Of a stretch of 64,000 nucleotides of DNA, positions 26,280 to 34,602 are shown piece after piece. Made by a program: the position numbers and the translations under genes. Below the pieces are notes generated by a model, which was not told where the DNA came from, did not search any database, and saw only the letters and a list, made by a program, of their open reading frames with translations. How positions within the stretch are numbered: position 1 is the stretch's first letter; each line of letters starts with the position of its first letter. Source of the DNA: Shimia sp040370365 (GTDB lineage: Bacteria; Pseudomonadota; Alphaproteobacteria; Rhodobacterales; Rhodobacteraceae); the NCBI RefSeq assembly GCF_040370365.1, contig NZ_BAABWQ010000002.1:248001-312000 (forward strand), in the 5' to 3' direction.

Positions 26280-27284
26280 ATGTCTTCCGTCTCGATTATC
26301 ATTGCTCAGTATTTTGCGGGAGCTGCGGGATTTTCGCTGACAACGGATGGTGCCCTTTTACAAGGCGATGAAACGCTGCTTCAGACAACGGTAGAAAGCG
26401 GTCGAATTTCTGCGCAAGACCACTATGAAATCCTTGGGCTCGTTGCAAGAAAAGTCCCAGACCGCGCCGCCCTTTCTGTGCGCTATGCCAAATCGCTAGA
26501 TATCAACAAACTTGGCACGCTCGCGCTGGCCTGTAAGGCGGCCCCCAACCTAGGCGGGGTATTGCAGCGGATGGCCCGTTATCATTCCCTGATAACCAAT
26601 AGTGTGCGCTATCATCTTGATCCGGTGGGCAGGTCGATCTTTCTGCGTCAAGACATTCTTGCTGGGTCGGGCTACGGTCTTGTGTTTTCGCCCGAAGCTG
26701 GCTTGTCAGCGATGTATTGCGCTTTTGATCAAGTGGCGGCCAAGAAGATAACGCCGCACTCCGTTACCTTTCAACATCAACCGCCAAGGGACGCCCATTT
26801 GTTTGAGGAACTGTTTGGCTGTGAGGTAAAGTTCGGTGCCGCGGCAGATGGGATACTCTTTTCACAAGACAGTTTAATGATAGAAAACACGCTTGGTGAT
26901 TTTGCTTTGTCGGAGTTTCTAACAAAACACCTTGAAGCAGAACTTGAGCAACTCAAAGCCGAACCCTCCCTTGTGCGCACCACCAAGGAAGAGATCGCCC
27001 GCGTTTTAAGTGAGGGTTTGCCGAAGATGGCCGATGTGGCGCGTTCCTTAGGCTTAAGTGTTCGCTCATTCCATCGTCGCCTTGCCGATCATGGCTCTAG
27101 CTTTCAAACGTTGGCAGAGGAAACGCGCCGCGATATTGCGATGAGCATGTTGCGCGATGAGACCTGCGCGCTGTCCGAGATCGCATTTCTGACGGGTTTT
27201 TCCGAGCAAAGCGCGTTCAATCGCGCGTTTAAACGTTGGACAAAGCAGACACCTGCAAATTATCGCAAGTCGCTCTCACTCTAG
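26280..27284 (+). CDS. AraC-family regulator with arabinose-binding-type N-terminal domain
   Basis: About 334 residues. The N-terminal ~190 residues match the 'Arabinose_bd' domain of OruR/ArgR-like AraC regulators (AQDHYEILGLVARKVPDRAA). The C-terminal DNA-binding domain has two HTHs, with MADVARSLGLSVRSFHRRL and LSEIAFLTGFSEQSAFNRAF ending KRWTKQTPANYR. I prefer the ATG at 26280 over 26205, as homologues start near the text MSSVSII; the ribosome site is weak. It stands upstream of the DUF1330-NmrA-FMN reductase-DUF4345-DUF1772 group and may control it. Confidence 0.9.
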   Translation: MSSVSIIIAQYFAGAAGFSLTTDGALLQGDETLLQTTVESGRISAQDHYEILGLVARKVPDRAALSVRYAKSLDINKLGTLALACKAAPNLGGVLQRMARYHSLITNSVRYHLDPVGRSIFLRQDILAGSGYGLVFSPEAGLSAMYCAFDQVAAKKITPHSVTFQHQPPRDAHLFEELFGCEVKFGAAADGILFSQDSLMIENTLGDFALSEFLTKHLEAELEQLKAEPSLVRTTKEEIARVLSEGLPKMADVARSLGLSVRSFHRRLADHGSSFQTLAEETRRDIAMSMLRDETCALSEIAFLTGFSEQSAFNRAFKRWTKQTPANYRKSLSL

Positions 27285-27395
27285 TTAAGTTTTGGCCACA
27301 GCGGTCAAAACAGTGGCGGGTGCGGTCAATGCCGTCGGATGCCGCGCAGATTAGATGCAAGTCACACAGATCAACCCTATCAAAATAAAACTGAA

Positions 27396-27683
27396 ATGAC
27401 TGCACTAATTGTTGCTCGTATCAATGTGATCGAGCCTGAAAAAATGACAGCCTATAACGTGGCAGCTGGTGCCACCGTTGCGGAACACGGCGGAACATTT
27501 GCATTGCGTGGTAAGCACATCGAAACCCTGTTGGGACATGACACCTCTCAAGCCGTCGCCATTATCCAAGTCCAATCCGTTACGGCGGCGCAGGGGTGGT
27601 TCAGCTCCGAAGAATATCAGGCCTTGAAAGGCCTGCGCGATGACGCGGCACAGATGCAATTCTCTTTGTTCGAGGCGGTCTGA
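27396..27683 (+). CDS. DUF1330 family protein
   Basis: 95 residues of the ferredoxin-like dimeric alpha/beta barrel group: MTALIVARINVIEPEKMTAY, GGTFALRGKHIETLLGHDTS, VAIIQVQSVTAAQGWFSSEE. No catalytic assignment is possible. The ATG at 27396 is used because the open frame upstream (from 27339) has no family match. It lies 110 bp after the AraC-type gene, same strand. Confidence 0.75.
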   Translation: MTALIVARINVIEPEKMTAYNVAAGATVAEHGGTFALRGKHIETLLGHDTSQAVAIIQVQSVTAAQGWFSSEEYQALKGLRDDAAQMQFSLFEAV

Positions 27684-27877
27684 CCTCAAGGCTTATCGTC
27701 TATATTACAACATTCAAGCGGCGCTGGGTTTTAGGTCCAGCGCCGCTCTTGTCTTCTCAAACCTTACAGGCGCTCCTCTTTGGCCGCAGCGGTCAAAAGG
27801 CTGGCTAAAACTGTCAATATATCTGCGGGCGGCACGCATAATTCTTGGTCATCACTTTCAACCAAGGAGAATAACTT

Positions 27878-28705
27878 ATGAACACCCAACCCATCCTCGT
27901 TGTCGGCGCGAACGGAAAAACCGGCTCTCGCGTGGTGGCGCGTCTTGAAGACAAAGGCGTTACGGTCCGCCGTGGCTCACGTGGTGCGAGCATCCCCTTT
28001 GACTGGGAGGCCGCCGAAACATGGAAGCCTGCGTTGACAGGCGTCACCAAGGCCTATGTCACTTACTTCCCCGACCTCGCATTCCCGGGCGCGGTTGAGA
28101 AGTTAGAGGAATTTACAAAAGTTGCGGCTGAAACCGGACTTGAGCACATCGTGCTGCTGTCGGGGCGTGGCGAGCATTTCGCCAGCATGGGCGAAGATGT
28201 CGTGCGCAATTCTGGCATCCCGTTTACGATCGTGCGTGCTGCGTGGTTTGCCCAGAACTTCAGCGAAGGTTATCTGCGCGATCCTATTCTGGGCGGCGTT
28301 CTTCCGATGCCCGGCGGCGACATCGCCGAGCCGATCATCGATATTGATGACATCGCAGATGTCGTTGTCGCGGCCCTCACCGAAGATGGTCATCTGGGCG
28401 AACGCTACGAAGTCACGGGTCCGCGTTTGATGACTTTTGCCGAAATGGCAGAAGTGCTCACCACCACGCTTGAGCGACCCATTCAGCATATCCCCATCAG
28501 TTTTGAAGATTTCCACGCGAACGTTGCGGCCTCGGGTGATGATTTTGTAGCTGATGTGTTCACTCAAATCGCGCGCGAAACGCTGGATGGGCGCAACGCC
28601 AATGTGGCCAACGGGGTAGAACGCGCGCTTGGTCGCAAGCCCCGCGATTTCGCTGAATTTGCTGCACTGGCGGCCTCGCAAGGTGTTTGGGCCACAGCGG
28701 CCTGA
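27878..28705 (+). CDS. NmrA-like NAD(P)-binding protein
   Basis: 275 residues of the atypical SDR/NmrA class. The Rossmann motif is ILVVGANGKTGSRVVARL, followed by a short sheet (FDWEAAETWKPALTGVTKAY), a IVLLSGRGEH segment and an IVRAAWFAQNFSEGYL segment. The catalytic Tyr-x-x-x-Lys of classical SDRs is missing, as usual for this class, which acts as redox sensors or quinone reductases. AAGGAG lies 8 bp before the ATG. Confidence 0.85.
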   Translation: MNTQPILVVGANGKTGSRVVARLEDKGVTVRRGSRGASIPFDWEAAETWKPALTGVTKAYVTYFPDLAFPGAVEKLEEFTKVAAETGLEHIVLLSGRGEHFASMGEDVVRNSGIPFTIVRAAWFAQNFSEGYLRDPILGGVLPMPGGDIAEPIIDIDDIADVVVAALTEDGHLGERYEVTGPRLMTFAEMAEVLTTTLERPIQHIPISFEDFHANVAASGDDFVADVFTQIARETLDGRNANVANGVERALGRKPRDFAEFAALAASQGVWATAA

Positions 28706-28740
28706 CATCGAAAATCACCCTAACAAACTGGAGAACAGAC

Positions 28741-29295
28741 ATGAAAATTCTAGCTTTCGGCGCAAGCAACAGCAAATCCTCGATCAACAAGACGCTTGCG
28801 CATTTCACGGCAACATTGATCCATCATGCGGATGTCGAGGTCTTGGACCTCAATGACTATGCACTGCCGATTTACAGCGAAGACATTGAGAAAGACATCG
28901 GACAACCCGAGGCAGCCAAGAGGTTCTTTGAGAAAATTGGCGCTGCAGACGGGGTGATTGTGTCCTTCGCCGAGCACAACGGGACATATTCCGCCGCCTA
29001 TAAAAACCTGTTCGATTGGGCGAGCCGGATTGATCAAAAGGTGTTCCAAAACAAGCCGACCCTCTATCTTGCGACCTCCCCCGGTCCGGGCGGTGCCGCA
29101 AGCGTTCTGGCCGCGGCGAAAGGCTCTGCGAGGTTCTTTGGCGTGGATCTTAGGGCGGCCGTGTCCGTTGGCAGTTTCTATGATGTCTTTGATGCAAATA
29201 GCGGGCGGATTACGGACCCAACCGTTTTGTCAGAGCTCACGTCAGCGGCCGAGGCATTGGTCTTGGATGACAGTGTCGAACGCGTTGCATCGTGA
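28741..29295 (+). CDS. NADPH-dependent FMN reductase
   Basis: 184 residues with a flavodoxin-like fold: MKILAFGASNSKSSINKTLA for the FMN phosphate loop, then EVLDLNDYALPIYSED, DGVIVSFAEHNGTYSAAYKN and LYLATSPGPGGAAS. It reduces FMN, quinones or azo compounds with NAD(P)H. The ATG at 28741 is preceded by TGGAGAACAGAC. It lies 35 bp after the NmrA gene and is probably co-transcribed. Confidence 0.88.
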   Translation: MKILAFGASNSKSSINKTLAHFTATLIHHADVEVLDLNDYALPIYSEDIEKDIGQPEAAKRFFEKIGAADGVIVSFAEHNGTYSAAYKNLFDWASRIDQKVFQNKPTLYLATSPGPGGAASVLAAAKGSARFFGVDLRAAVSVGSFYDVFDANSGRITDPTVLSELTSAAEALVLDDSVERVAS

Positions 29296-29362
29296 GCGTC
29301 CAGTATGGGCAGCGCTTTAGGGCTGCCTAACTCAGCCACACTTCCCCCAAAGGATCAGTGCG

Positions 29363-29482
29363 ATGAATACTCTGAAGCTTACCACGCTTGCGATACTCAT
29401 TCCGATTGGACTGTTGGCGTCGCAAGCCACATCGGCGGACCCTTTGCCGGTCCAGCAGAAAACCGAAAGTCTAGATCTATGA
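29363..29482 (+). CDS. possible 39-residue exported peptide or displaced 5' end
   Basis: Small ORF with AAGGA 9 bp before the ATG. The product starts MNTLKLTTLAILIPIGLLAS and ends in a hydrophilic tail (PLPVQQKTESLDL), so it looks like a signal peptide plus a very short mature part. Its stop overlaps the region where the DUF4345 homology begins in another frame. It may be a real small ORF or the relic of a broken 5' end. Confidence 0.35.
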   Translation: MNTLKLTTLAILIPIGLLASQATSADPLPVQQKTESLDL

Positions 29483-29546
29483 CATTGAAAAAATTGAAAA
29501 AATCACCCTTGGAATCTCCGGACTCACGGCTTTAGGGATTGGAGGG

Positions 29547-29885
29547 ATGATCACGCTTGCGCCACATGTATTCTATGCCAGCTATGGTATATCCCTTGGC
29601 GAAAACCCCAGTTTGCTGAGCGAATTGCGGGCACCTGGTGCTGGTCTTGTAACACTGGGCATTCTGATGCTTCTCGGCATCTGGCGATCCGCTTTAGTGC
29701 AACTGGCAATCGCTGCGACGTTGATCGTGTTTCTCGCCTTCCCAGCGGGGCGTTTTATCAGCCTTGCTTTGGATGGCATGCCGTCCTTTGGCATCCTTGG
29801 CGCGCTGGCCCTTGAAATTGTAATCGCTGTCCTGTGCCTTTTTGCCTTTGGCAAACGCTTGGTCAGCCCCGATTCCAAATCCTAA
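29547..29885 (+). CDS. DUF4345 membrane protein, 5' end uncertain
   Basis: 112 residues with four hydrophobic segments and the family text PHVFYASYGISLGENPSLLS, ELRAPGAGLVTLGILMLLGI and GRFISLALDGMPSFG. Family similarity begins before this ATG: the frame is open from 29475 and reads IEKITLGISGLTALGIGGM, but there is no ATG, GTG or TTG start with a ribosome site there. The first membrane helix is therefore cut by the annotated start. Either a rare start is used or a small indel has separated it from its start. Function unknown. Confidence 0.65.
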   Translation: MITLAPHVFYASYGISLGENPSLLSELRAPGAGLVTLGILMLLGIWRSALVQLAIAATLIVFLAFPAGRFISLALDGMPSFGILGALALEIVIAVLCLFAFGKRLVSPDSKS

Positions 29886-29946
29886 GCCTACATGCGGCGC
29901 GCGTATCCTGCGTGCCGCCCCTTTTTCACATAAGGAGAAACCTCCC

Positions 29947-30456
29947 ATGTCACCAGTCGTCTTCATTGCACTACAATTCTCGATCATCGCCTATGCGCTT
30001 GTCAGTGGTGTCTTTCTGGCCTTTTCCGACTTCATCATGCGATCCCTTGCCCATACCGGCGGGATTGGCGGCGTTGATGCGATGCAGGTCATCAACCGCG
30101 AGGTCTTTCGCTGGGTGTTCATGACGCTGTTCATCGGCATGGCACCTGTATCGCTGGCGATCGCGGCATATGGTGGGTTTGTTGTTGGCAATGGGCCTGG
30201 AGGGCTGCTGGTTCTGGCGGGCTTGATCTACTTTGTCGGATGTTTTGGTGTGACCGTTTTCTTCAACGTGCCAATGAATGAAACCCTTGCGGACATGGAC
30301 ACATCTTCAGCTGCAACAAGTGCGTATTGGGCCGAAACCTACCTGCCACGGTGGACCTTCTGGAACAGCATTCGGACCGCTGCTTCTTCTGTGTCTTCGG
30401 CCCTTTTGCTGGTCGGCGTGCTTTGGATGACGCAAAGTCAGGCCCAAACTGTCTAA
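29947..30456 (+). CDS. DUF1772 (anthrone oxygenase-like) membrane protein
   Basis: 169 residues, four membrane helices. Family text includes GVFLAFSDFIMRSLA, AMQVINREVFRWVFMTLFI, VPMNETLADMD and AETYLPRWTFWNSIRTAAS with the conserved W-x-x-W/NxxR segment. Related proteins are anthrone oxygenase-like, but most are uncharacterised. AAGGAGAAACCTCCC precedes the ATG at 29947. It closes the putative operon that begins at 27396. Confidence 0.82.
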   Translation: MSPVVFIALQFSIIAYALVSGVFLAFSDFIMRSLAHTGGIGGVDAMQVINREVFRWVFMTLFIGMAPVSLAIAAYGGFVVGNGPGGLLVLAGLIYFVGCFGVTVFFNVPMNETLADMDTSSAATSAYWAETYLPRWTFWNSIRTAASSVSSALLLVGVLWMTQSQAQTV

Positions 30457-30485
30457 GACCCTAGAGCGGGGCCGTATTGGCCTCG

Positions 30486-30625
30486 TCACGCCTTGTCTGT
30501 GTCGTGACTGATAAGGTTAAAACCTTCGACATGGGTTGGCGGATTGAAGTAGGCGCTGATCTGGTGGACTTGCCCGCCGCGATCTTACCGCACAGCATGT
30601 AGAGTGTTGATGTAAATGCAGACAT
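30486..30625 (-). pseudogene. remnant of an AAA-type kinase/ATPase with its middle deleted
   Basis: The ATG at 30625 has a perfect ribosome site (AAAGGAAGTGAAC) and encodes MSAFTSTLYMLCGKIAAGKS followed by T, a P-loop start typical of small AAA-type kinases. After GKST the frame shifts, and the remaining bases read, in a different frame, ISAYFNPPTHVEGFNLISHD and DTDKA-stop, which looks like a genuine C-terminus of the same family. About 120 codons between the two ends are missing. An internal deletion explains this; no product is expected. Confidence 0.6.
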
Positions 30626-30790
30626 GTTCACTTCCTTTCAAATGATAGATTTCTAACGCGCTGAGGCTTCTCGAAAGAGATGCAATTTCACGGTGACTAC
30701 CTTGGCCATGGGCGTCAGCCCTCGTCAAATCGGTTGCTGTTGCATACCCTGCAGGCATGTTTGATCTATTTTAAGGCGAAAGGACGGGAC

Positions 30791-31651
30791 ATGGAGGTAT
30801 TCGTTACGGGATTTTTGCCCCTTACCGTTGTGCTCATCATGTTCAGCCTTGGATTGGACCTCTCGCCAGCAGATTTCCGACGCATCGCGGAGCGTCCACG
30901 TGCGTTCTGCATAGGAGCGCTGAACCAGATCATTCTGCTTCCATTGATTGCCTATGTCATCATCCTTGTCTTTGGGTTCACAGCCGAGACTGCCGTCGGA
31001 ATTATGATACTTGCGGCCTGTCCGGGAGGGGCAGCAAGCAACATTATCACAAAGCTTGCGGGTTGGGATGTCGCGCTTTCGGTGACGTTGACCGCGACCT
31101 TTAGCCTGACTTGCGTCGTGACGATTCCGATCATTCTCGGTTTTGCAGTAACCCAATTTATGGGGGTGAATGCACCTGAAATTAACATTGCATCAACAGC
31201 AATTTCGACGTTTCTGCTGACCGCGCTACCAATTACGCTCGGCGTGACATTTCGGGCGGCGGTGCCGAACATAACTGAGGACGTTGCGCCGATATTGGCA
31301 AAGGTCGCTTTGATTCTTTTCGTTGGTGTGATCGCCGGAGCAATCGCGTCAAACTGGCAGGTTGTGACTGAGAACATTGCGCGGCTTGGGGTGGGACTTT
31401 TTACTTTGATCGCCGCTCTATCGGTTATTGGCTTTGTTTCCTCGCGTTTCCTGAGGGCATCCGCCAGGGAGGCAAAGACGATTGCGATTGAAACTGGTGT
31501 TCAGAACGGGGCGCTGGCGTTAGCAATCTCTGGACTGCTGGTCGTGCATGGCCCGACCTTCAACGCCTACGCAATTCCTGCGGCGCTTTACAGTGTCGTC
31601 TGGCTGACGACTGCACTGCCAATGTTTCTGCTTATCGCCCGGTCACGATAG
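30791..31651 (+). CDS. bile acid:sodium symporter (BASS) family transporter
   Basis: 286 residues with 8-10 membrane helices: FLPLTVVLIMFSLGLDLSPA at the N-terminus, the conserved ACPGGAASNIITKLAGWDVA (the discontinuous-helix Na+ site region), and AIETGVQNGALALAISGLLV in the second repeat. BASS proteins carry bile acids, pantoate, pyruvate or other organic anions with Na+; the substrate here is unknown. The ATG at 30791 is preceded by AAAGGACGGGAC. It is convergent with a decayed gene and not linked to an operon. Confidence 0.88.
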   Translation: MEVFVTGFLPLTVVLIMFSLGLDLSPADFRRIAERPRAFCIGALNQIILLPLIAYVIILVFGFTAETAVGIMILAACPGGAASNIITKLAGWDVALSVTLTATFSLTCVVTIPIILGFAVTQFMGVNAPEINIASTAISTFLLTALPITLGVTFRAAVPNITEDVAPILAKVALILFVGVIAGAIASNWQVVTENIARLGVGLFTLIAALSVIGFVSSRFLRASAREAKTIAIETGVQNGALALAISGLLVVHGPTFNAYAIPAALYSVVWLTTALPMFLLIARSR

Positions 31652-31950
31652 CTTTGGCGAATGATGAAACACCACGCCCACCAAATCAGGCACGTTTGCA
31701 ACGGCGCGCGGATCAACATGTAGGTAGGGCCCCACACAGGCCACCCATGCCGATGCGATTAACTGCGGCATAAACATTGACCGGGAAGAAACCGATGAAC
31801 ACAGCGATCACTGCAAAAAGTCCCGCAAGTTTTTCCTTGCCGCTTAAATCTTTACTGAACCATACCTGAATGACAGGTATCTCTGCCGCCCAGCAGCGTC
31901 ACGAACCAAGCAGCTACGGTGATTTTCGCGCTTCGAGCGAGCACAGCATG
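31652..31950 (-). pseudogene. decayed DoxX-like membrane protein
   Basis: On the minus strand three frames carry pieces of one membrane protein: KITVAAWFVTLLGG, then LSGKEKLAGLFAVIAVFIGF plus FPVNVYAAVNRIGMGG, then VWGPTYMLIRAPLQTCLIWW and AWCFI. The last piece matches the 'R-x-P-L-Q-x-x-L-I-x-W-A' end of DoxX-like proteins. At least two indels separate the pieces. The rest of the interval to 32170 has only a 37-codon frame ending at 32049 (GLSEGESLGFHADRVGLEEL within it) that I could not identify. Confidence 0.5.
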
Positions 31951-32170
31951 AATCGAAGGTTTCCGGTATGGGCTCAAAGCTGACCTTCGCTGCGATACAC
32001 GTGAGGCCGAGGGGTCAGAACAGACATCAGTTGCGACGCGCCAACGCTTTATATGGTAAACGCAGGCTGCCAGTGCGGATGGACGTCGTACAACTCTTCC
32101 AGCCCCACCCGATCCGCGTGAAAACCCAAGCTTTCGCCCTCGCTCAAGCCATGCGGCCCTTTGTTTGCGG

Positions 32171-33295
32171 TCAAAGCGCCTGATGGGCAAGCTGCGACCA
32201 GAAATCGATGCCATGCACAATAGCCTCGTCATTAAAGTCATAAGACGGGTTGTGCAGCGGCATGGCATGGCTGCCCTCCGTCCCATTTCCCATCAAAATA
32301 AACGCCCCCGGTCGATGGGTGAGAAATTCTGCGAAATCTTCTGAAAAACCAACCCGACCATAATGCGCATCAACGGAGCCAACGCCGCGCGCCGCAGCCG
32401 CGATCACATTGGTGGCGCGATCCTCATTCACCAAGGGCCGGAACGACGTGGAATAGGAGACCTGCCCCCGCGCGCCCTGTGCCGTACAAACACCTTCCAC
32501 GATGGCACGCATCCGTCGCTCGATGGCTTGGGACACCTCCTGAGAGAACCCCCTGCAATCACCGCGCAGAGTGACATTGCTAGGCAAAATATTTCGCGCG
32601 CCGTCGGTTAGAAATTCGGTCACGGACACAACAGCATGCTCGCTGGGTGAGACAGTGCGTGAAATGATGGATTGCAATTGCATCACTATCGCAGATCCAG
32701 CCACGATAGGGTCCACGCCTTTTTCCGGCATCGAGGCATGCCCCCCCTGCCCTTCAATCGTGATCTCAAAATTATCCTCAAACGCACAAAACGGCCCCGC
32801 CTGCGTGGCAAATTGCCCAAGCGCCATGCCCGGCAAATTGTGCAAGCCAAAGATCGCCGCCATCGGAAACCGGTCAAACAAACCATCAGAGATCATAGCC
32901 GCAGCGCCATTCCCGTTCTCTTCATCAGGCTGAAAGATAAAATGAACCGTGCGCTCCAGCGTTGGATCCTGCGCCAGCTTTAAGGCCGCACCAAGCAACA
33001 TGGTACTATGCCCATCGTGCCCGCACCCATGAAAGCAGCCCTCGATTTTGGAGCGATAGGCGAACCGGTTTGCCTCCTTGATGGGCAAGGCATCCATATC
33101 GGCGCGAAAACCCACAGCCGTCTCGTCAGGCCCGCGCCGCAACGTGGCCACAAGACCAGATTTCCCAACGCCGCGCACCACCTCAAGGCCTGCAGCTTCC
33201 AACACCTCTGCGATCATGCGCGGGGTGCGTTCAAGATCAAACCCCGTTTCAGGGTGGCTGTGCAGGTCGCGGCGGAAAGAAGTGAGGTCAAGCAC
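32171..33295 (-). CDS. M20 family peptidase/amidohydrolase (hippurate hydrolase-like)
   Basis: 374 residues. The Zn-binding GCGHDGHS motif is near residue 95, the Glu of QPDEENGNGA near 130 and a terminal His region (GSHAMPLHNPSYDFNDEAI) typical of IAA-amino acid hydrolase/hippurate hydrolase-type M20D enzymes. A dimerisation domain with GGHASMPEKGVDPI lies in the middle. It hydrolyses an N-acyl amino acid or similar amide in the cytoplasm. It starts with GTG at 33295, preceded by AAAGGAG. Confidence 0.9.
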   Translation of the reverse strand: MLDLTSFRRDLHSHPETGFDLERTPRMIAEVLEAAGLEVVRGVGKSGLVATLRRGPDETAVGFRADMDALPIKEANRFAYRSKIEGCFHGCGHDGHSTMLLGAALKLAQDPTLERTVHFIFQPDEENGNGAAAMISDGLFDRFPMAAIFGLHNLPGMALGQFATQAGPFCAFEDNFEITIEGQGGHASMPEKGVDPIVAGSAIVMQLQSIISRTVSPSEHAVVSVTEFLTDGARNILPSNVTLRGDCRGFSQEVSQAIERRMRAIVEGVCTAQGARGQVSYSTSFRPLVNEDRATNVIAAAARGVGSVDAHYGRVGFSEDFAEFLTHRPGAFILMGNGTEGSHAMPLHNPSYDFNDEAIVHGIDFWSQLAHQAL

Positions 33296-33664
33296 CGGAA
33301 GCGCTCCTTTTGAGATGTCTGAAGTGCTGCTGAGCAGTCGATGTCAGAACGATATACCAAATCTAAGTGGTCTTTTTGCTCGGAAACGCAAGAATTTCGG
33401 GCACACGATGCACGCATCTCTGCTCTAAGGGCAGACCGCCTCACGTCCTTTGATCAACACCGCTGTGGAAAGGACCAGCTTCAGACAACCAGATTGCCGC
33501 TCACCAAGGGTCTTGGCACGCAGCAACCCCACCAGTTTTCGAGGGCGACTCGGATTTCGCATCAGTCACAGGGTGTGGCGCTGTATTGGGGGCAGTAACC
33601 CGCAGAGTTCGGTCAGGTGTCTTCACAGGGCACACCAAGCTGTGCCTGCCTCAGCCGCCCTGAC
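33296..33664. other. 369-bp stretch without a recognisable gene
   Basis: ORFs here have no family-like sequence. The minus-strand part next to 33295 should hold the M20 peptidase promoter. Nothing else was recognised. Confidence 0.4.
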
Positions 33665-33698
33665 AAAACAAAACGCCCCCGCACGAGGCAGGGGCGTT
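33665..33698 (-). terminator. rho-independent terminator after the first DUF1127 gene
   Basis: On the minus strand AACGCCCCTGC / GCGGGGGCGTT forms an 11-bp stem with a 5-nt loop, followed by TTGTTTTG. It lies 21 bp after the stop at 33719. Confidence 0.88.
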
Positions 33699-33718
33699 AC
33701 AATCGTCTGGTCGCAGAT

Positions 33719-33931
33719 TTAGCCGTAAACGTGGGCTTCTGCGATGTCTTTGATGTCGTAGCGAGAGATGCCGACGTCGGCCAGTTCACGGTTAGACATG
33801 CTCGCCAATTCGCGAACAGTGGTGTTGTACTGCTGGCGCAGCGCACGGGCTTCTTTGAAGCTCTCGATTGCCGCCAGAACACGTGCGGTGAAGTCAAAAC
33901 CAGTATAATAAGTTGCGTTTACATGTGCCAT
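33719..33931 (-). CDS. DUF1127 protein
   Basis: 70 residues with the DUF1127 C-terminal motif NRELADVGISRYDIKDIA. Such small arginine-rich proteins are abundant in Rhodobacteraceae and some influence RNA turnover or phosphate and stress responses. This one lacks the usual basic N-terminal patch and begins AHVNATYYTGFDFTARVLAA. It has its own terminator and lies in the same orientation as the second DUF1127 gene 236 bp upstream. Confidence 0.82.
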   Translation of the reverse strand: MAHVNATYYTGFDFTARVLAAIESFKEARALRQQYNTTVRELASMSNRELADVGISRYDIKDIAEAHVYG

Positions 33932-34110
33932 CGTATGGCTCCTTTAGATCAGTGCCGAAACGTATTTTCCGGCGGTATATGTTTGTCTCCTCTGTGCTTT
34001 GAACTTAGGCCGAAGCGTTATCGCTAACAATTGCCGGTTTGATCTGTCTGATATGCATTTGGGTCATGGCTCTTTACCTTTTGCTAACCACAAACCGAAA
34101 TGTCCCCCAA

Positions 34111-34140
34111 AACGAAAAAGACCCCGGACAATGTCCGGGG
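34111..34140 (-). terminator. rho-independent terminator after the second DUF1127 gene
   Basis: On the minus strand a long GC stem built from CCCCGGACA / TGTCCGGGG is followed by TCTTTTTCGTTTT, 27 bp after the stop at 34168. Confidence 0.9.
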
Positions 34141-34167
34141 CCAGTCTCACAGGGAGAGTGAATTCTC

Positions 34168-34383
34168 TTACAGAGCAGCGGCACCCTGGCGCGCAACATC
34201 TTCGATGTCGCCGCGGCTCAGACCGATGTCAGCCAACTCATTGTTGGTCAGGCGTGACAGCTCTTTCACGGTGCGGGCATATGACGCTTGACGCTTCTGG
34301 TTCAAACGCCAGGTCTCGATCGACCGGACAAGGCGACCAACGATATCAAAGGCTTCGATGTGCAGGGATGGTGCATGTTGCAT
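34168..34383 (-). CDS. DUF1127 protein
   Basis: 71 residues, with TVKELSRLTNNELADIGLSR then GDIEDVARQG, the DUF1127 signature. The N-terminal half is MQHAPSLHIEAFDIVGRLVR. It is a paralogue of the 33719-33931 product in the C-terminal ~35 residues only. It lies just downstream of the rpmD terminator in the same orientation, as a separate transcription unit. Confidence 0.82.
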   Translation of the reverse strand: MQHAPSLHIEAFDIVGRLVRSIETWRLNQKRQASYARTVKELSRLTNNELADIGLSRGDIEDVARQGAAAL

Positions 34384-34545
34384 TGGGCTACTCCTTTGTG
34401 CTGCCGGTGCGCCACTTCGGCTATCGCGCGTTTCCTAATCAGTATGCGCTTCACATAGTGCCCATTTTTTACCCAAGCTAGGGGCAAAATAGCATTCCTG
34501 ATATGCAGTTTATGCATGCTCAAAGTCATCAAATCTTAACCCAAA

Positions 34546-34577
34546 CGAAAAACGCCCCCGGCAGAGCCGGGGGCGTT
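34546..34577 (-). terminator. rho-independent terminator after rpmD
   Basis: On the minus strand a perfect 12-bp stem AACGCCCCCGGC / GCCGGGGGCGTT with a 3-nt loop is followed by TTTCGTTTGG. It ends the rpmC-to-rpmD block at the cluster break. Confidence 0.93.
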
Positions 34578-34602
34578 TCCCAAATTTCAAATCAAAAAGG
34601 GC

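Noticed and set aside
32049..32180. Minus-strand 37-codon ORF after the M20 peptidase gene
   Set aside because: The text looks coding-like but has no good start or ribosome site, and I recognise no family; mentioned with the neighbouring decayed gene only.
33296..33664. ORFs in the gap after the M20 peptidase start
   Set aside because: All are short and overlap in several frames without motif; taken as non-coding.
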